Positions 10,365 to 18,427 of a stretch of DNA of 64,000 nt are shown here, in pieces. The notes under the pieces were generated by a model. The model had not been told where the DNA came from. It was given only the letters and a program-made list of their open reading frames with translations, and ran no database searches. Numbering within the stretch: the stretch's first letter is position 1; every line of letters begins with the position of its first letter. The position numbers and the translations under genes are program-made. The stretch comes from Rudanella paleaurantiibacter (lineage in GTDB: Bacteria > Bacteroidota > Bacteroidia > Cytophagales > Spirosomataceae). The DNA is taken from assembly GCF_009184635.1 (NCBI RefSeq), contig NZ_WELI01000002.1, positions 124,001 to 188,000 of the forward strand, written 5' to 3'.

Positions 10365-10392
10365 GTGCATTCCTGCGAAGAAATGCACTTGT
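10354..10392 (-). terminator. Intrinsic terminator of tuf
   Basis: On the minus strand the stem ACAAGTGCATT/AATGCACTTGT (10382-10392 with 10361-10371, 11 bp, no mismatch) closes a 10-nt loop and is followed by seven T (10354-10360). It starts 14 nt after the tuf stop. This separates tuf from the secE operon. Confidence 0.9.
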
Positions 10393-10405
10393 TTTCACTT
10401 TTGTA

Positions 10406-11593
<1,188 letters not shown>

Positions 11594-11730
11594 GCTTAAA
11601 AAAACGCTTTAATGAACTGTTATTGGTTTTCTTGGATGATTTGCTATTTACGAAGAAAGTGCCCTTGTGGGGACACTTGCTATCACAGCCTTGCCAAACT
11701 GAACATCCAATATCAGCACTGACGGGCTTG

Positions 11731-11802
<72 letters not shown>

Positions 11803-11820
11803 AGGTACTAAATGAATAAA

Positions 11821-11881
11821 GTATAATGATTAATGAATGAAGGCAGTCGAAACATTATTCATTTGGCATTATTCATTATAC
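11821..11881. repeat. Imperfect hairpin of AATGAAT stutter between tRNA-Gly and tRNA-Thr
   Basis: GTATAATGATTAATGAATG (11821-11839) can pair with the reverse complement at 11853-11881, which reads as TAATGAATAATG units. Both arms are built from the same AT-rich word, so several registers are possible. It separates two tRNAs of one transcript. It belongs to the same architectural class as the other word-stutter hairpins in this window but uses a different word. Confidence 0.5.
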
Positions 11882-11897
11882 GCGTACTGTATTACAG

Positions 11898-11970
11898 AGC
11901 GGGAGACGAGGTTCGAACTCGCGACCTATAGCTTGGAAGGCTATCGCTCTACCAACTGAGCTACTCCCGC
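11898..11970 (-). tRNA. tRNA-Gly (TCC anticodon)
   Basis: Minus-strand cloverleaf with acceptor GCGGGAG/CTCCCGC, D-arm AGCTCAGTTGGTAGAGC, anticodon stem ATAGC/GCTAT enclosing CTTCCAA (anticodon TCC), and T-arm CGAGTTCGAACCTCG. The discriminator is T. CCA is not encoded. Confidence 0.96.
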
Positions 11971-11987
11971 TTACTGGTACTATTGGG

Positions 11988-12070
11988 TGGGGAGTGGAGG
12001 ATTCGAACCTCCGAAGGCGTACGCCAGCAGATTTACAGTCTGATCCATTTGGCCACTCTGGAAACTCCCC
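11988..12070 (-). tRNA. tRNA-Tyr (GTA anticodon)
   Basis: Minus-strand cloverleaf with acceptor GGGGAGT/ACTCCCC, anticodon loop CTGTAAA (anticodon GTA), the long class II variable arm expected of bacterial tRNA-Tyr (GCTGGCGTACGCC region) and T-arm GAGGTTCGAATCCTC. The discriminator is A. It is the first gene of the tuf transcript. Confidence 0.97.
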
Positions 12071-12120
12071 AAGGTATTATTAAAGAACTTTTTCCGCCCC
12101 AGCGTTCCGGTTTGGAGTTG

Positions 12121-12150
12121 CAAAATTAGTGCTTTTATCCCTTTTGTCAA
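12121..12150 (-). promoter_or_regulatory. Promoter of tRNA-Tyr-Gly-Thr-tuf operon
   Basis: On the minus strand TTGACA starts at 12150, and 19 nt after the TTG comes TAATTTTG (12121-12128). Both match the Bacteroidota -33/-7 consensus exactly. The predicted start is near 12115, about 45 nt upstream of tRNA-Tyr. No other promoter is visible upstream of tuf. Confidence 0.8.
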
Positions 12151-12182
12151 TACGTAGCCTAAAAATTATTTAATCAATAATA

Positions 12183-12221
12183 AAAAGGCCACCCTCGCTT
12201 TTGACATATGGGTGGCCTTTT
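12183..12221 (-). terminator. Intrinsic terminator of the sigma/anti-sigma/barrel operon
   Basis: The stem AAAAGGCCACCC/GGGTGGCCTTTT (12183-12194 with 12210-12221) has a 15-nt loop. A and T runs flank it on both sides, so it could work in either direction. It lies 20 nt after the stop of the 347-aa protein gene and just upstream of the tRNA-tuf promoter. Confidence 0.88.
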
Positions 12222-12240
12222 AGGAATGATTATCTGCTAC

Positions 12241-13284
12241 TTACAAAGAAATACCGAAACTTAACGCTCTTGCTTGTGGCCCTTTTTCAGCTTGAAAAAG
12301 TGGAGTGAGGTCATACTTGACAAAGAAATTCGTTTTCAAAATCCCTAAATGAGCCATCAGGCCATAGCGTAAATCATTCAGAAAGTACCGATCATGATCT
12401 CTGTCTTTGTCTCGACGGCCGTATTTGATCATACTGTAGCTATCCACTCTATACCCTGCATAGGCTCCAGCACCAAAGTGAAATACTTTTCGACCATCCT
12501 GATTATAAAAAGATAAACGGGGTACTACCGGTAATTGCAGATTGCAAACTGTGAGCTTAGTTTTATCAATAGGCTCCTGAATAGTGGCAAATTCCACTCG
12601 ATTAGGCCCTCTGACAGGAGTAACTGGGTTGTCAAACATGAAATTGTTCCAGTTAATCTCCAATGCATAATGAATACTGAGCCGAGCCTTTTTCCCTTTA
12701 ATTAAAGTCGGACGCTGCCCGAAGCTGATACCAACAAAACGTGAACCGATCGGCCGCAACTCATATAGTGCTGGATCATAAACCCCTGACTCCGTTGGGA
12801 CAATCAGTGTATTAAGGCCAACTAGAATATCGGTTTTGACCCGCCAGTCAGTGTTGTTACTCCGTTTCTTCCGCAACCGGTCTATGTTATACTCTTTATC
12901 TACCCGATTGGAGTCGGAGGCCGTCTTTCCATCCCGCCGGACAATAATTCGGATACCTCCCTCCTCTCCTTGCTTACCGTCTTTACCACGTGTAATCACG
13001 ATCACCGTATCCCGAAGGTACCGATCGCCATCTTTGCCTTCAATCCGAATGGATGTTTGTCCGTCAGGAACAGAATCAAGTTTCATTCCCATCTCCCGGA
13101 CAATCTTGTTCAAATCATAACTGGACAAGTTTTTTATCGCTTCCCGATTTGGGCCATAAATAACCATCCTGGTTTGGTTCGCGAACTGCACGATTAACGA
13201 GTCGGTAGTGCCTCGGGCAATCGTCTGGATGGCAGTCAGACTTATCAGCAGCCCAGTTAGGATAAGTCCATTAAATCGTTTCAT
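12241..13284 (-). CDS. Exported protein, probable outer-membrane beta-barrel, in an ECF sigma operon
   Basis: I do not recognise a named family. The 347-aa product starts with a Sec signal peptide (MKRFNGLILTGLLISLTAIQTIARG, cut in two here by its hydrophobic core). Residues about 70-160 are charged and contain a short collagen-like run (TRGKDGKQGEEGG). The rest (about 165-347) alternates short hydrophobic and polar segments, ends in a terminal aromatic/hydrophobic stretch (ALSFGISL) and looks like a small outer-membrane barrel. The ATG overlaps the stop of the anti-sigma gene as ATGA, showing translational coupling. Such sigma/anti-sigma/envelope-protein trios are common in Bacteroidota and suggest an envelope-stress target or sensor. 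The role is inferred only from context. Confidence 0.6.
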   Translation of the reverse strand: MKRFNGLILTGLLISLTAIQTIARGTTDSLIVQFANQTRMVIYGPNREAIKNLSSYDLNKIVREMGMKLDSVPDGQTSIRIEGKDGDRYLRDTVIVITRGKDGKQGEEGGIRIIVRRDGKTASDSNRVDKEYNIDRLRKKRSNNTDWRVKTDILVGLNTLIVPTESGVYDPALYELRPIGSRFVGISFGQRPTLIKGKKARLSIHYALEINWNNFMFDNPVTPVRGPNRVEFATIQEPIDKTKLTVCNLQLPVVPRLSFYNQDGRKVFHFGAGAYAGYRVDSYSMIKYGRRDKDRDHDRYFLNDLRYGLMAHLGILKTNFFVKYDLTPLFQAEKGPQARALSFGISL

Positions 13285-14141
13285 TGCTTTTCAGATTTAC
13301 TGTGGTTGTCTTTAAATCGTGCTGTGCGAACAAGTCGGTCCAAAAGTCCGCTCTCCTCGTCATACTCTATATCGGGATTGGCTCTGGCTATTCCCTCTCC
13401 ATTTTTCAGTCGTCGGATTTGCTGAAACATGCGATTGATCTTTCTACTGCCCATCCCCTGACTTGAACTCGTCTCTACAATAGGCTCATCAATAAGTGTA
13501 GCTCTGGAAGCCGGCTCGGCTACGCTCACAATAAGCGTCCGTTCAGTTTCTGATGTTTTGGCACCCACAGGCAGGGGACTTTCGTTTTGATTACTGTAAG
13601 CCAGGTGGTCATTTTTTTCACCTATCTGGCGCACACGCCCTTCCTCAACCGTTGGCACTGGCTTTTCGACAACGGCTACTACCTCTGATTGATGTTGATC
13701 GGATGAAACCACTGGCTCTTTAGGTATCGCTACCTTCTTGGACTCAGATACAGGAGCTATACTCTGCTGCACCGTTCGCTCATTTTGAATACCAGCCACC
13801 GCATCTGACTTATCTACGGCAAGGGAGCGATCAAGTGCTGGCTTGGGCGTATTTATAGGCACCTCCTGAGCCGGCTTGCGTCCACTTGCTATACTAAAAT
13901 CTGGCTGTTTACTGTCTATTGGTGGCCTGAGCCAGAACATAATAAGTACGCAGGCGGCAGCCGCTGACCAATACCAGAGCGGCCTTACACGGGAAGTAGT
14001 TGTCTCTGACGTAAGCGGGCGACTAACCTGCATCTTGCTTTCAAGACGACTCCAACCATCAGCACTTGGTTTTACAGTAGCATTCTCAAGCTTACGCCTG
14101 AAAAAGTCATCCAATGGTTGATTTGCTCTTGATTTGTCCAT
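13281..14141 (-). CDS. Putative membrane-anchored anti-sigma factor
   Basis: The 286-aa product begins MDKSRANQPLDDFFRRKLENA. The N-terminal 50 residues resemble the short cytoplasmic segment of anti-sigma proteins. One transmembrane helix follows (LWYWSAAAACVLIMFWL, residues about 55-72). After it comes a long low-complexity Ser/Glu/Val-rich periplasmic region, with a basic tail near the C-terminus. The start at 14141 overlaps the sigma gene by 35 nt; an upstream ATG at 14186 is less likely. No zinc-binding HxxxCxxC motif was seen, so it is not a ZAS-type anti-sigma. The call rests on position directly after an ECF sigma gene plus topology. Confidence 0.6.
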   Translation of the reverse strand: MDKSRANQPLDDFFRRKLENATVKPSADGWSRLESKMQVSRPLTSETTTSRVRPLWYWSAAAACVLIMFWLRPPIDSKQPDFSIASGRKPAQEVPINTPKPALDRSLAVDKSDAVAGIQNERTVQQSIAPVSESKKVAIPKEPVVSSDQHQSEVVAVVEKPVPTVEEGRVRQIGEKNDHLAYSNQNESPLPVGAKTSETERTLIVSVAEPASRATLIDEPIVETSSSQGMGSRKINRMFQQIRRLKNGEGIARANPDIEYDEESGLLDRLVRTARFKDNHSKSEKQ

Positions 14142-14697
14142 AGTTTTCTTTCTCAAGTTTTGCCAGACTGGCCTGCAACCAAGCACGCGCCCGGCTCAAC
14201 TGTGACTTTGATGTCCCTTCACTGATGCTCAATTCTTGTGCAATCTCCTGGTGCGAATAGCCTTCGATGGCATATAGGTTGAAAATAGTCCTGTAACCTT
14301 CGGGTAGTTGACCAACCAGGCGGAGTAAATCGTCTGTTTCCAGTGCCTGATCCGCCCACTCATAATCGGGTTCCTCTGACACTTCGTCGAGTGAAATTGC
14401 CTGACGCCAAACCTTGGTTCGCCTTAGGTACATAAGCGATTCGGTTACCATAATACGGCGCAGCCACCCTTCAAAACTCCCCTCCTCTCGAAACTGCCCA
14501 ATTCGCTCGTAAGCCCGCATAAACCCGTCGATCATGACTTCCTCGGCATCGCTTCTATTTGCAATATACCGTGTACAGACCGCCATCATTTTTCCAGCAT
14601 ACCGCTCATAAACGGCTTTCTGCGCACGACTTTCGTTCTGCTGCAGTGCCTTTACTAATTGAGTTTCTGACTGAAAAAAAGGTATAATGCGGAGCAT
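14107..14697 (-). CDS. RNA polymerase sigma factor, ECF (sigma-70 family)
   Basis: This is an extracytoplasmic-function sigma factor of 196 aa. Region 2 runs from about residue 20 (AQKAVYERYAGKMMAVCTRYI) through DAEEVMIDGFMRAYERIGQF and SFEGWLRRIMV, the core-binding and -10 recognition helices. Region 4 is at about residues 125-175 (LPEGYRTIFNLYAIEGYSHQ, then EIAQELSISEGTSKSQLSRAR), the helix-turn-helix. There is no sigma-1 or sigma-3 region. It heads a three-gene overlapping unit. The 85 nt upstream contain no TAnnTTTG box, so it may be driven by its own alternative promoter. Confidence 0.9.
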   Translation of the reverse strand: MLRIIPFFQSETQLVKALQQNESRAQKAVYERYAGKMMAVCTRYIANRSDAEEVMIDGFMRAYERIGQFREEGSFEGWLRRIMVTESLMYLRRTKVWRQAISLDEVSEEPDYEWADQALETDDLLRLVGQLPEGYRTIFNLYAIEGYSHQEIAQELSISEGTSKSQLSRARAWLQASLAKLEKENYGQIKSKSTIG

Positions 14698-14769
14698 AAA
14701 AACTGCTTTATACAGGTAAGATGCACGATTCGAACTTCTGGTTGCACGAACTACAAAAAAGTTTGAAGC

Positions 14770-14793
14770 AAAAAAAAGGGCTTACAGCCCCTT
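14770..14793 (-). terminator. Intrinsic terminator ending the act-cox operon, overlapping the DUF983 stop codon
   Basis: On the minus strand GGGCT-GTA-AGCCC is followed by eight T (14771-14777 region). The hairpin loop and 3' arm contain the TAA stop of the DUF983 gene (14782-14784). It marks the end of a same-strand run of 16 genes beginning at actA. Confidence 0.75.
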
Positions 14794-15159
14794 CTTATAC
14801 TTGATGCCGGCTACAAAATGTAACCACACTACCCTCGACATTCTAAAGTTGACGGGTGCTATAAGTAGCATAGCTGGCGCTATCACACCCACGTATACCC
14901 ATCCATCGGGATCACCGAAAAAGTAAAATAGGATAAATCCCAGTACAAGAGCTAAACCGCCCGAGAAAGCATAGCTCACATACATGGAGCCAATAAAATA
15001 GCCCGGTTCGATTTCGTACCGTAATCCGCAATGTGGACAGTGTTCGTACATATCGTCGAAGCCTGTCAGCGAATAGAACGGTTTGCGAAAAATTTTGCCC
15101 TTTCTACATTGAGGACATAGCCCGTTTAACACGGCTTGTGATTTCGAGACGTCGGACAT
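14782..15159 (-). CDS. DUF983 family membrane protein
   Basis: The product is a 125-aa membrane protein of the DUF983 family, found next to cytochrome oxidase genes in many bacteria but without a settled function. The N-terminal part has two zinc-ribbon-like pairs, CPQC (residues about 15-18) and CPHC (about 41-44). Two hydrophobic segments follow (GSMYVSYAFSGGLALVLGF and a second around GVIAPAMLLIAPVNF). It is the last gene of the operon and overlaps the preceding 95-aa gene by 56 nt. Context suggests a role in oxidase assembly. That is inference. Confidence 0.85.
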   Translation of the reverse strand: MSDVSKSQAVLNGLCPQCRKGKIFRKPFYSLTGFDDMYEHCPHCGLRYEIEPGYFIGSMYVSYAFSGGLALVLGFILFYFFGDPDGWVYVGVIAPAMLLIAPVNFRMSRVVWLHFVAGIKYKKGL

Positions 15160-15391
15160 ATTCTTTCTTACTGTTCCGGTACCAAAAATAGGCTACCCCT
15201 GCGACAATTAGATAAGGCGCGGCCAGCAAGTAAACGATTCCGAAGTTTAGCTCGGATGCTACAACACTACGACCGTTGCTCACTGTGCTTTCAACAGTGC
15301 TCCGGCACATAGCACATTGGGCGGCTACATCTGGCACAGCAATCAGACACAGCAAGGCGATCACTAATGCCGCTTTAAACCAAACGTTCAT
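15104..15391 (-). CDS. Small CxxC membrane protein of the oxidase operon, function unknown
   Basis: I do not recognise a characterised family. The 95-aa product has a Sec-type signal peptide (residues 1-24). A CAMC pair follows directly after the predicted cleavage site (residues about 26-29), then a short soluble stretch, one transmembrane helix (IVYLLAAPYLIVAGVAYFWY) and a basic cytoplasmic tail. The CxxC would face the periplasm, where the CuA site and cytochromes are assembled. It lies 18 nt after the DUF420 gene and overlaps DUF983 by 56 nt. A role as a thiol/metal assembly factor for the oxidase is plausible but unproven. Confidence 0.75.
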   Translation of the reverse strand: MNVWFKAALVIALLCLIAVPDVAAQCAMCRSTVESTVSNGRSVVASELNFGIVYLLAAPYLIVAGVAYFWYRNSKKEYVRRLEITSRVKRAMSSM

Positions 15392-15409
15392 GCTCAGACT
15401 TAGTTTGAA

Positions 15410-15952
15410 TTAATGATTGTAGTAAGGTGCAATCATAAAGTAAACGATGACACCCGTAATACTAACATACAACCAGATTGGATAAGCCCATTTAACCACC
15501 GCCTTATGTTGTGCAATCTGACCCGAGATGGCATAGTAAACGGCTCTTAACACAAACCACACCACCACAATCGAAAGAACAATATGAGACACCAGTAGGA
15601 AATAATACACCGGACGAATCCAACCCTGACCACCAAACGTTGTTGACTCATTGGTAAGGTGATACAGTACATAACTTACCAGGAATACTGAGCCCAGTGT
15701 GAATGCACTTAGCATACTCACCCGATGCCCAGCAATATTTTTCTGCTTGATATAATACAGACCAATAAGGAGCAGTACCGAGGTAAGTGAATTGATGACG
15801 GCATTCAGATGTGGCAAAAACGTAGTCCAGTCACCCAGATCAACCTTCTGCCGTATGCCTAGTAAAACAGCAACCGCAACTGGAATTGCAATCGAAAGAA
15901 TATTGATAATTCGATTTGCCTTCCTTTCTTCTACAATTTGGACAGTTTGCAT
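15410..15952 (-). CDS. DUF420 family protein, CtaM-like oxidase maturation factor
   Basis: The product is a 180-aa polytopic membrane protein with five hydrophobic segments and conserved histidines (LPHLNAVINSL near residue 46, YHLTNES near 102, LLVSHIVLSI near 122). The family includes Bacillus YozB, renamed CtaM in Staphylococcus aureus, where it is required for a functional aa3-type oxidase. Position between SCO and the CxxC protein fits that role. Assignment to DUF420 is by recognised pattern. Function is inferred from the family and context. Confidence 0.85.
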   Translation of the reverse strand: MQTVQIVEERKANRIINILSIAIPVAVAVLLGIRQKVDLGDWTTFLPHLNAVINSLTSVLLLIGLYYIKQKNIAGHRVSMLSAFTLGSVFLVSYVLYHLTNESTTFGGQGWIRPVYYFLLVSHIVLSIVVVWFVLRAVYYAISGQIAQHKAVVKWAYPIWLYVSITGVIVYFMIAPYYNH

Positions 15953-15961
15953 AGTGGGTAG

Positions 15962-16672
15962 TTATTGTTTACTGTAGATATCCAGTAACACACGGATTTC
16001 GAGAATAAGCCGATCAACATCCTTCTTATCCGTTCCATCGTAGAACCCCCGGATGTTACCTGCTTTATCTACTAAAACTAACTTTTCACTATGGATAAAA
16101 GTTTCGTCGGGGCTGCCGTAGCTAACCCCATGATCAACAACAGGAAGGAAGTAGCCGTGCTGAGCCAGATTATAAATCTGAGCCTTGTCACCCGTCAAAA
16201 AAAACCACTTTCCTGGAATAGCATCATATCGCTTGGCATACGCTTTCAACTGCTCAGGCTTATCGTGTTCAGGGTCTACTGAAAACGATACGAAGGTAAC
16301 TTCACCCTTTTCCCGAAAGACATCCTGAACCCGGGTTAACTCGCTCGAAATTCTAGGACAAACAGTACCACAGCGTGTAAAAAAGAACGATGCTACATGA
16401 ATCTTTCCTTTAACAACCGAGCTATCTGTGATACTGCCATCCTGGTTCACAAGTCGGAATCCTGGAACAACTCTGAACACAGTATCCTCTACCTCCTGGC
16501 CAAAATCATTAACCTGCTTCTGAATTAGAGGTTCGCCCGTTGTGGAGTCAATCACCGGAATGTAGCGCCGTAAACCGTAGTGGTTTTGGCCGAATCCTTT
16601 GAGCAGTATATATGCCAAGGCCGGGACCAGCAGAACAATCAGCAGGATCCCGGCCTTTCTATTTCGTTTCAT
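15962..16672 (-). CDS. SCO1/SenC family copper chaperone for cytochrome c oxidase
   Basis: This protein delivers copper to, or reduces, the CuA site of oxidase subunit II. It has 236 aa. An N-terminal membrane anchor (GILLIVLLVPALAYILL) is followed by a thioredoxin-fold domain. The copper-binding CGTVC motif is near residues 102-106 within HVASFFFTRCGTVCPRI, and the distal His is in DETFIHSEKLVLVD near residue 195. It starts 1 nt after the subunit IV stop, so it is tightly coupled. Confidence 0.93.
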   Translation of the reverse strand: MKRNRKAGILLIVLLVPALAYILLKGFGQNHYGLRRYIPVIDSTTGEPLIQKQVNDFGQEVEDTVFRVVPGFRLVNQDGSITDSSVVKGKIHVASFFFTRCGTVCPRISSELTRVQDVFREKGEVTFVSFSVDPEHDKPEQLKAYAKRYDAIPGKWFFLTGDKAQIYNLAQHGYFLPVVDHGVSYGSPDETFIHSEKLVLVDKAGNIRGFYDGTDKKDVDRLILEIRVLLDIYSKQ

Positions 16673-16673
16673 G

Positions 16674-17000
16674 TTATCGAAGCTGGAAAATAGAATCCCC
16701 TTCCATCAACAAAGCAATCAACAGCCAAACAACAAACATACAAGGCAGCAAGATGGCCCAAATAAGGCTCTTCACCTCATGTTTTAGGTGCATAAACTCG
16801 CCTACAATGTAAAATGCTTTAACGACTGTCAGCCCGACAAAGATAGCCGTCTTCAACGTGCCGGCACCAATCGCGAACGCAATAATAAACTCAAGTGTGG
16901 TTACAGCTGCCAGAATGTAGAAAACCTTCCAAATCGTTTTGGTTTGTGCCGGTTCTACTTCTGTACCGCTATGATCTGCATGGTAGTTATGATCGGACAT
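16674..17000 (-). CDS. Cytochrome c oxidase subunit IV
   Basis: This 108-aa membrane protein of the prokaryotic oxidase subunit IV family has three hydrophobic helices (VFYILAAVTTLEFIIAFAIG, IFVGLTVVKAFYIVGEFMHL, SLIWAILLPCMFVVWLLIAL). The AFYIVGEFMHLKHE segment is characteristic. It follows subunit III by 17 nt and precedes SCO by 1 nt. It probably stabilises the CuB/haem a3 subunit. Confidence 0.88.
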   Translation of the reverse strand: MSDHNYHADHSGTEVEPAQTKTIWKVFYILAAVTTLEFIIAFAIGAGTLKTAIFVGLTVVKAFYIVGEFMHLKHEVKSLIWAILLPCMFVVWLLIALLMEGDSIFQLR

Positions 17001-17017
17001 TGTAGTAAAATCTTAAA

Positions 17018-17797
17018 TTATACGAGGTAGAAGAAGGTGAATACAAAGACCCACACCAGATCAACAAAGTGCCAGTAAAGGCCTACTTTCTCAACCATTT
17101 CATAATGGCCACGACGTTGATACAGACCTGTTGCTGCCCGATAGAAAATCAGAATGTTCAGAATAACACCACTGAATACGTGTGTACCGTGGAAACCTGT
17201 AATAAAGAAAAACAGATCAGCAAAGGCAGCAGGACCGTACTGATTCTCGGTCAAGTTGGCACCGAAAACAGTGCGGGTAACCCACTCGCCACCGACCAAC
17301 TCTTTAATCTGCATTCCCTGCTCAGTACCGTGAATAAAGTGTGACCACTCCCATGCCTGGCAGCCGAGGAAGGCAAAGCCACCCAAGATGGTCCAGAGCA
17401 TGTACTTCTCCACATCAGCGCGATCCATGCGGTGACCAGCTTCAACAGCAAGTACCATTGTCACACTACTAAAAATCAAAACAAAAGTCATCAAACCAAC
17501 GAATACCAGCGGTGCATCTATACCGTGCAGAAACGGCACAGCGTTGTACACTTTCTCTGGGATTGGCCAGTAGAGATTTGAGAATTGGAAAGCTCCGTGA
17601 ATAGCCGGGTCGTAGGCTGGGAAGCTGAATCGGATCAAGCCGTACGTTACGAGAAGAGCCGAAAACGTGAAGGTATCCGAGATGAGGAAAAACCACATCA
17701 TCAGCTTACCATAGCTCGCGTTCATTGGTTCGACACCACCCATCCAGGTTTTCTTGTCGAATGTCGTCGTTGACCCCGTTGTCACAGTCGTCGCCAT
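17018..17797 (-). CDS. Cytochrome c oxidase subunit III (first copy)
   Basis: The 259-aa product of the COX3 family has about six to seven membrane helices. The conserved Glu/His-rich face is visible in EWSHFIHG, FFFITGFHGTHVFSGVILN and YWHFVDLVWVFVFTFFYLV at the C-terminus. It is longer at the N-terminus than its neighbour at 17833. The subunit shields subunit I and secures proton uptake. Its gene follows the second COX3-family gene by 35 nt. Confidence 0.93.
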   Translation of the reverse strand: MATTVTTGSTTTFDKKTWMGGVEPMNASYGKLMMWFFLISDTFTFSALLVTYGLIRFSFPAYDPAIHGAFQFSNLYWPIPEKVYNAVPFLHGIDAPLVFVGLMTFVLIFSSVTMVLAVEAGHRMDRADVEKYMLWTILGGFAFLGCQAWEWSHFIHGTEQGMQIKELVGGEWVTRTVFGANLTENQYGPAAFADLFFFITGFHGTHVFSGVILNILIFYRAATGLYQRRGHYEMVEKVGLYWHFVDLVWVFVFTFFYLV

Positions 17798-17832
17798 GCG
17801 TGAGATAAAGTTTGGCGCTGAAACGCCACAGA

Positions 17833-18426
17833 TTAATGGAAATAGATTAAAAACGCGAACAAATATAACCAGAGAACATCCAAGAAGTGCCAGTATGTAG
17901 CAGCAATCTCAATCTGGTCCAAACTTTTGGCATGAATGTGTAAGCGAAAAGCAGCTCTCAGCGCAAACAGCAGGACAATCAGTCCCGATATTATGTGAAA
18001 TGCGTGCAAACCTGTAAACACATACATAAACGAGCCCGCTGGATTCCCCACAAAGAACACCTTCTGGTCAACCAACTGCACCCATCCCTGGAACTGCATG
18101 TATAGGAAAGCAATTCCGGCCACAAAAGTAATGCTTATCGCCAAACGCATTAGACTGAACTGGTCTTTTTTTGCAGCCCAGTACGCAAGATGCATGGTGA
18201 TACTACTAAAAATCAGTACTGCAGTGCTGTACGAAAACACAGCCGGTATGGTGTATTCAAGCCAGTTGCCTTCTGCCCGACGTACCAGATAGGCACTCGT
18301 CATGGCTGCGAACAGCATTATAATACTTACGATGAAAAGCCACATGATGAACTTTTTAGGGTTCATCGAAAGCGTCTCTTCAGGCTCTTCGATTGTATAG
18401 TCGATACTTTCCAACTCCTCTTTCAT
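17833..18426 (-). CDS. Cytochrome c oxidase subunit III (second, shorter copy)
   Basis: The 197-aa COX3-family product has five hydrophobic segments and the motifs FMYVFTGLHAFHIISGLIVL and TYWHFLDVLWLYLFAFLIYF, parallel to the longer protein at 17018. Two different COX3-family proteins side by side are usual in Bacteroidota oxidase clusters. Which one occupies the subunit III position, or whether both do, cannot be told from sequence. It starts 1 nt after the ctaB stop. Confidence 0.9.
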   Translation of the reverse strand: MKEELESIDYTIEEPEETLSMNPKKFIMWLFIVSIIMLFAAMTSAYLVRRAEGNWLEYTIPAVFSYSTAVLIFSSITMHLAYWAAKKDQFSLMRLAISITFVAGIAFLYMQFQGWVQLVDQKVFFVGNPAGSFMYVFTGLHAFHIISGLIVLLFALRAAFRLHIHAKSLDQIEIAATYWHFLDVLWLYLFAFLIYFH

Positions 18427-18427
18427 G

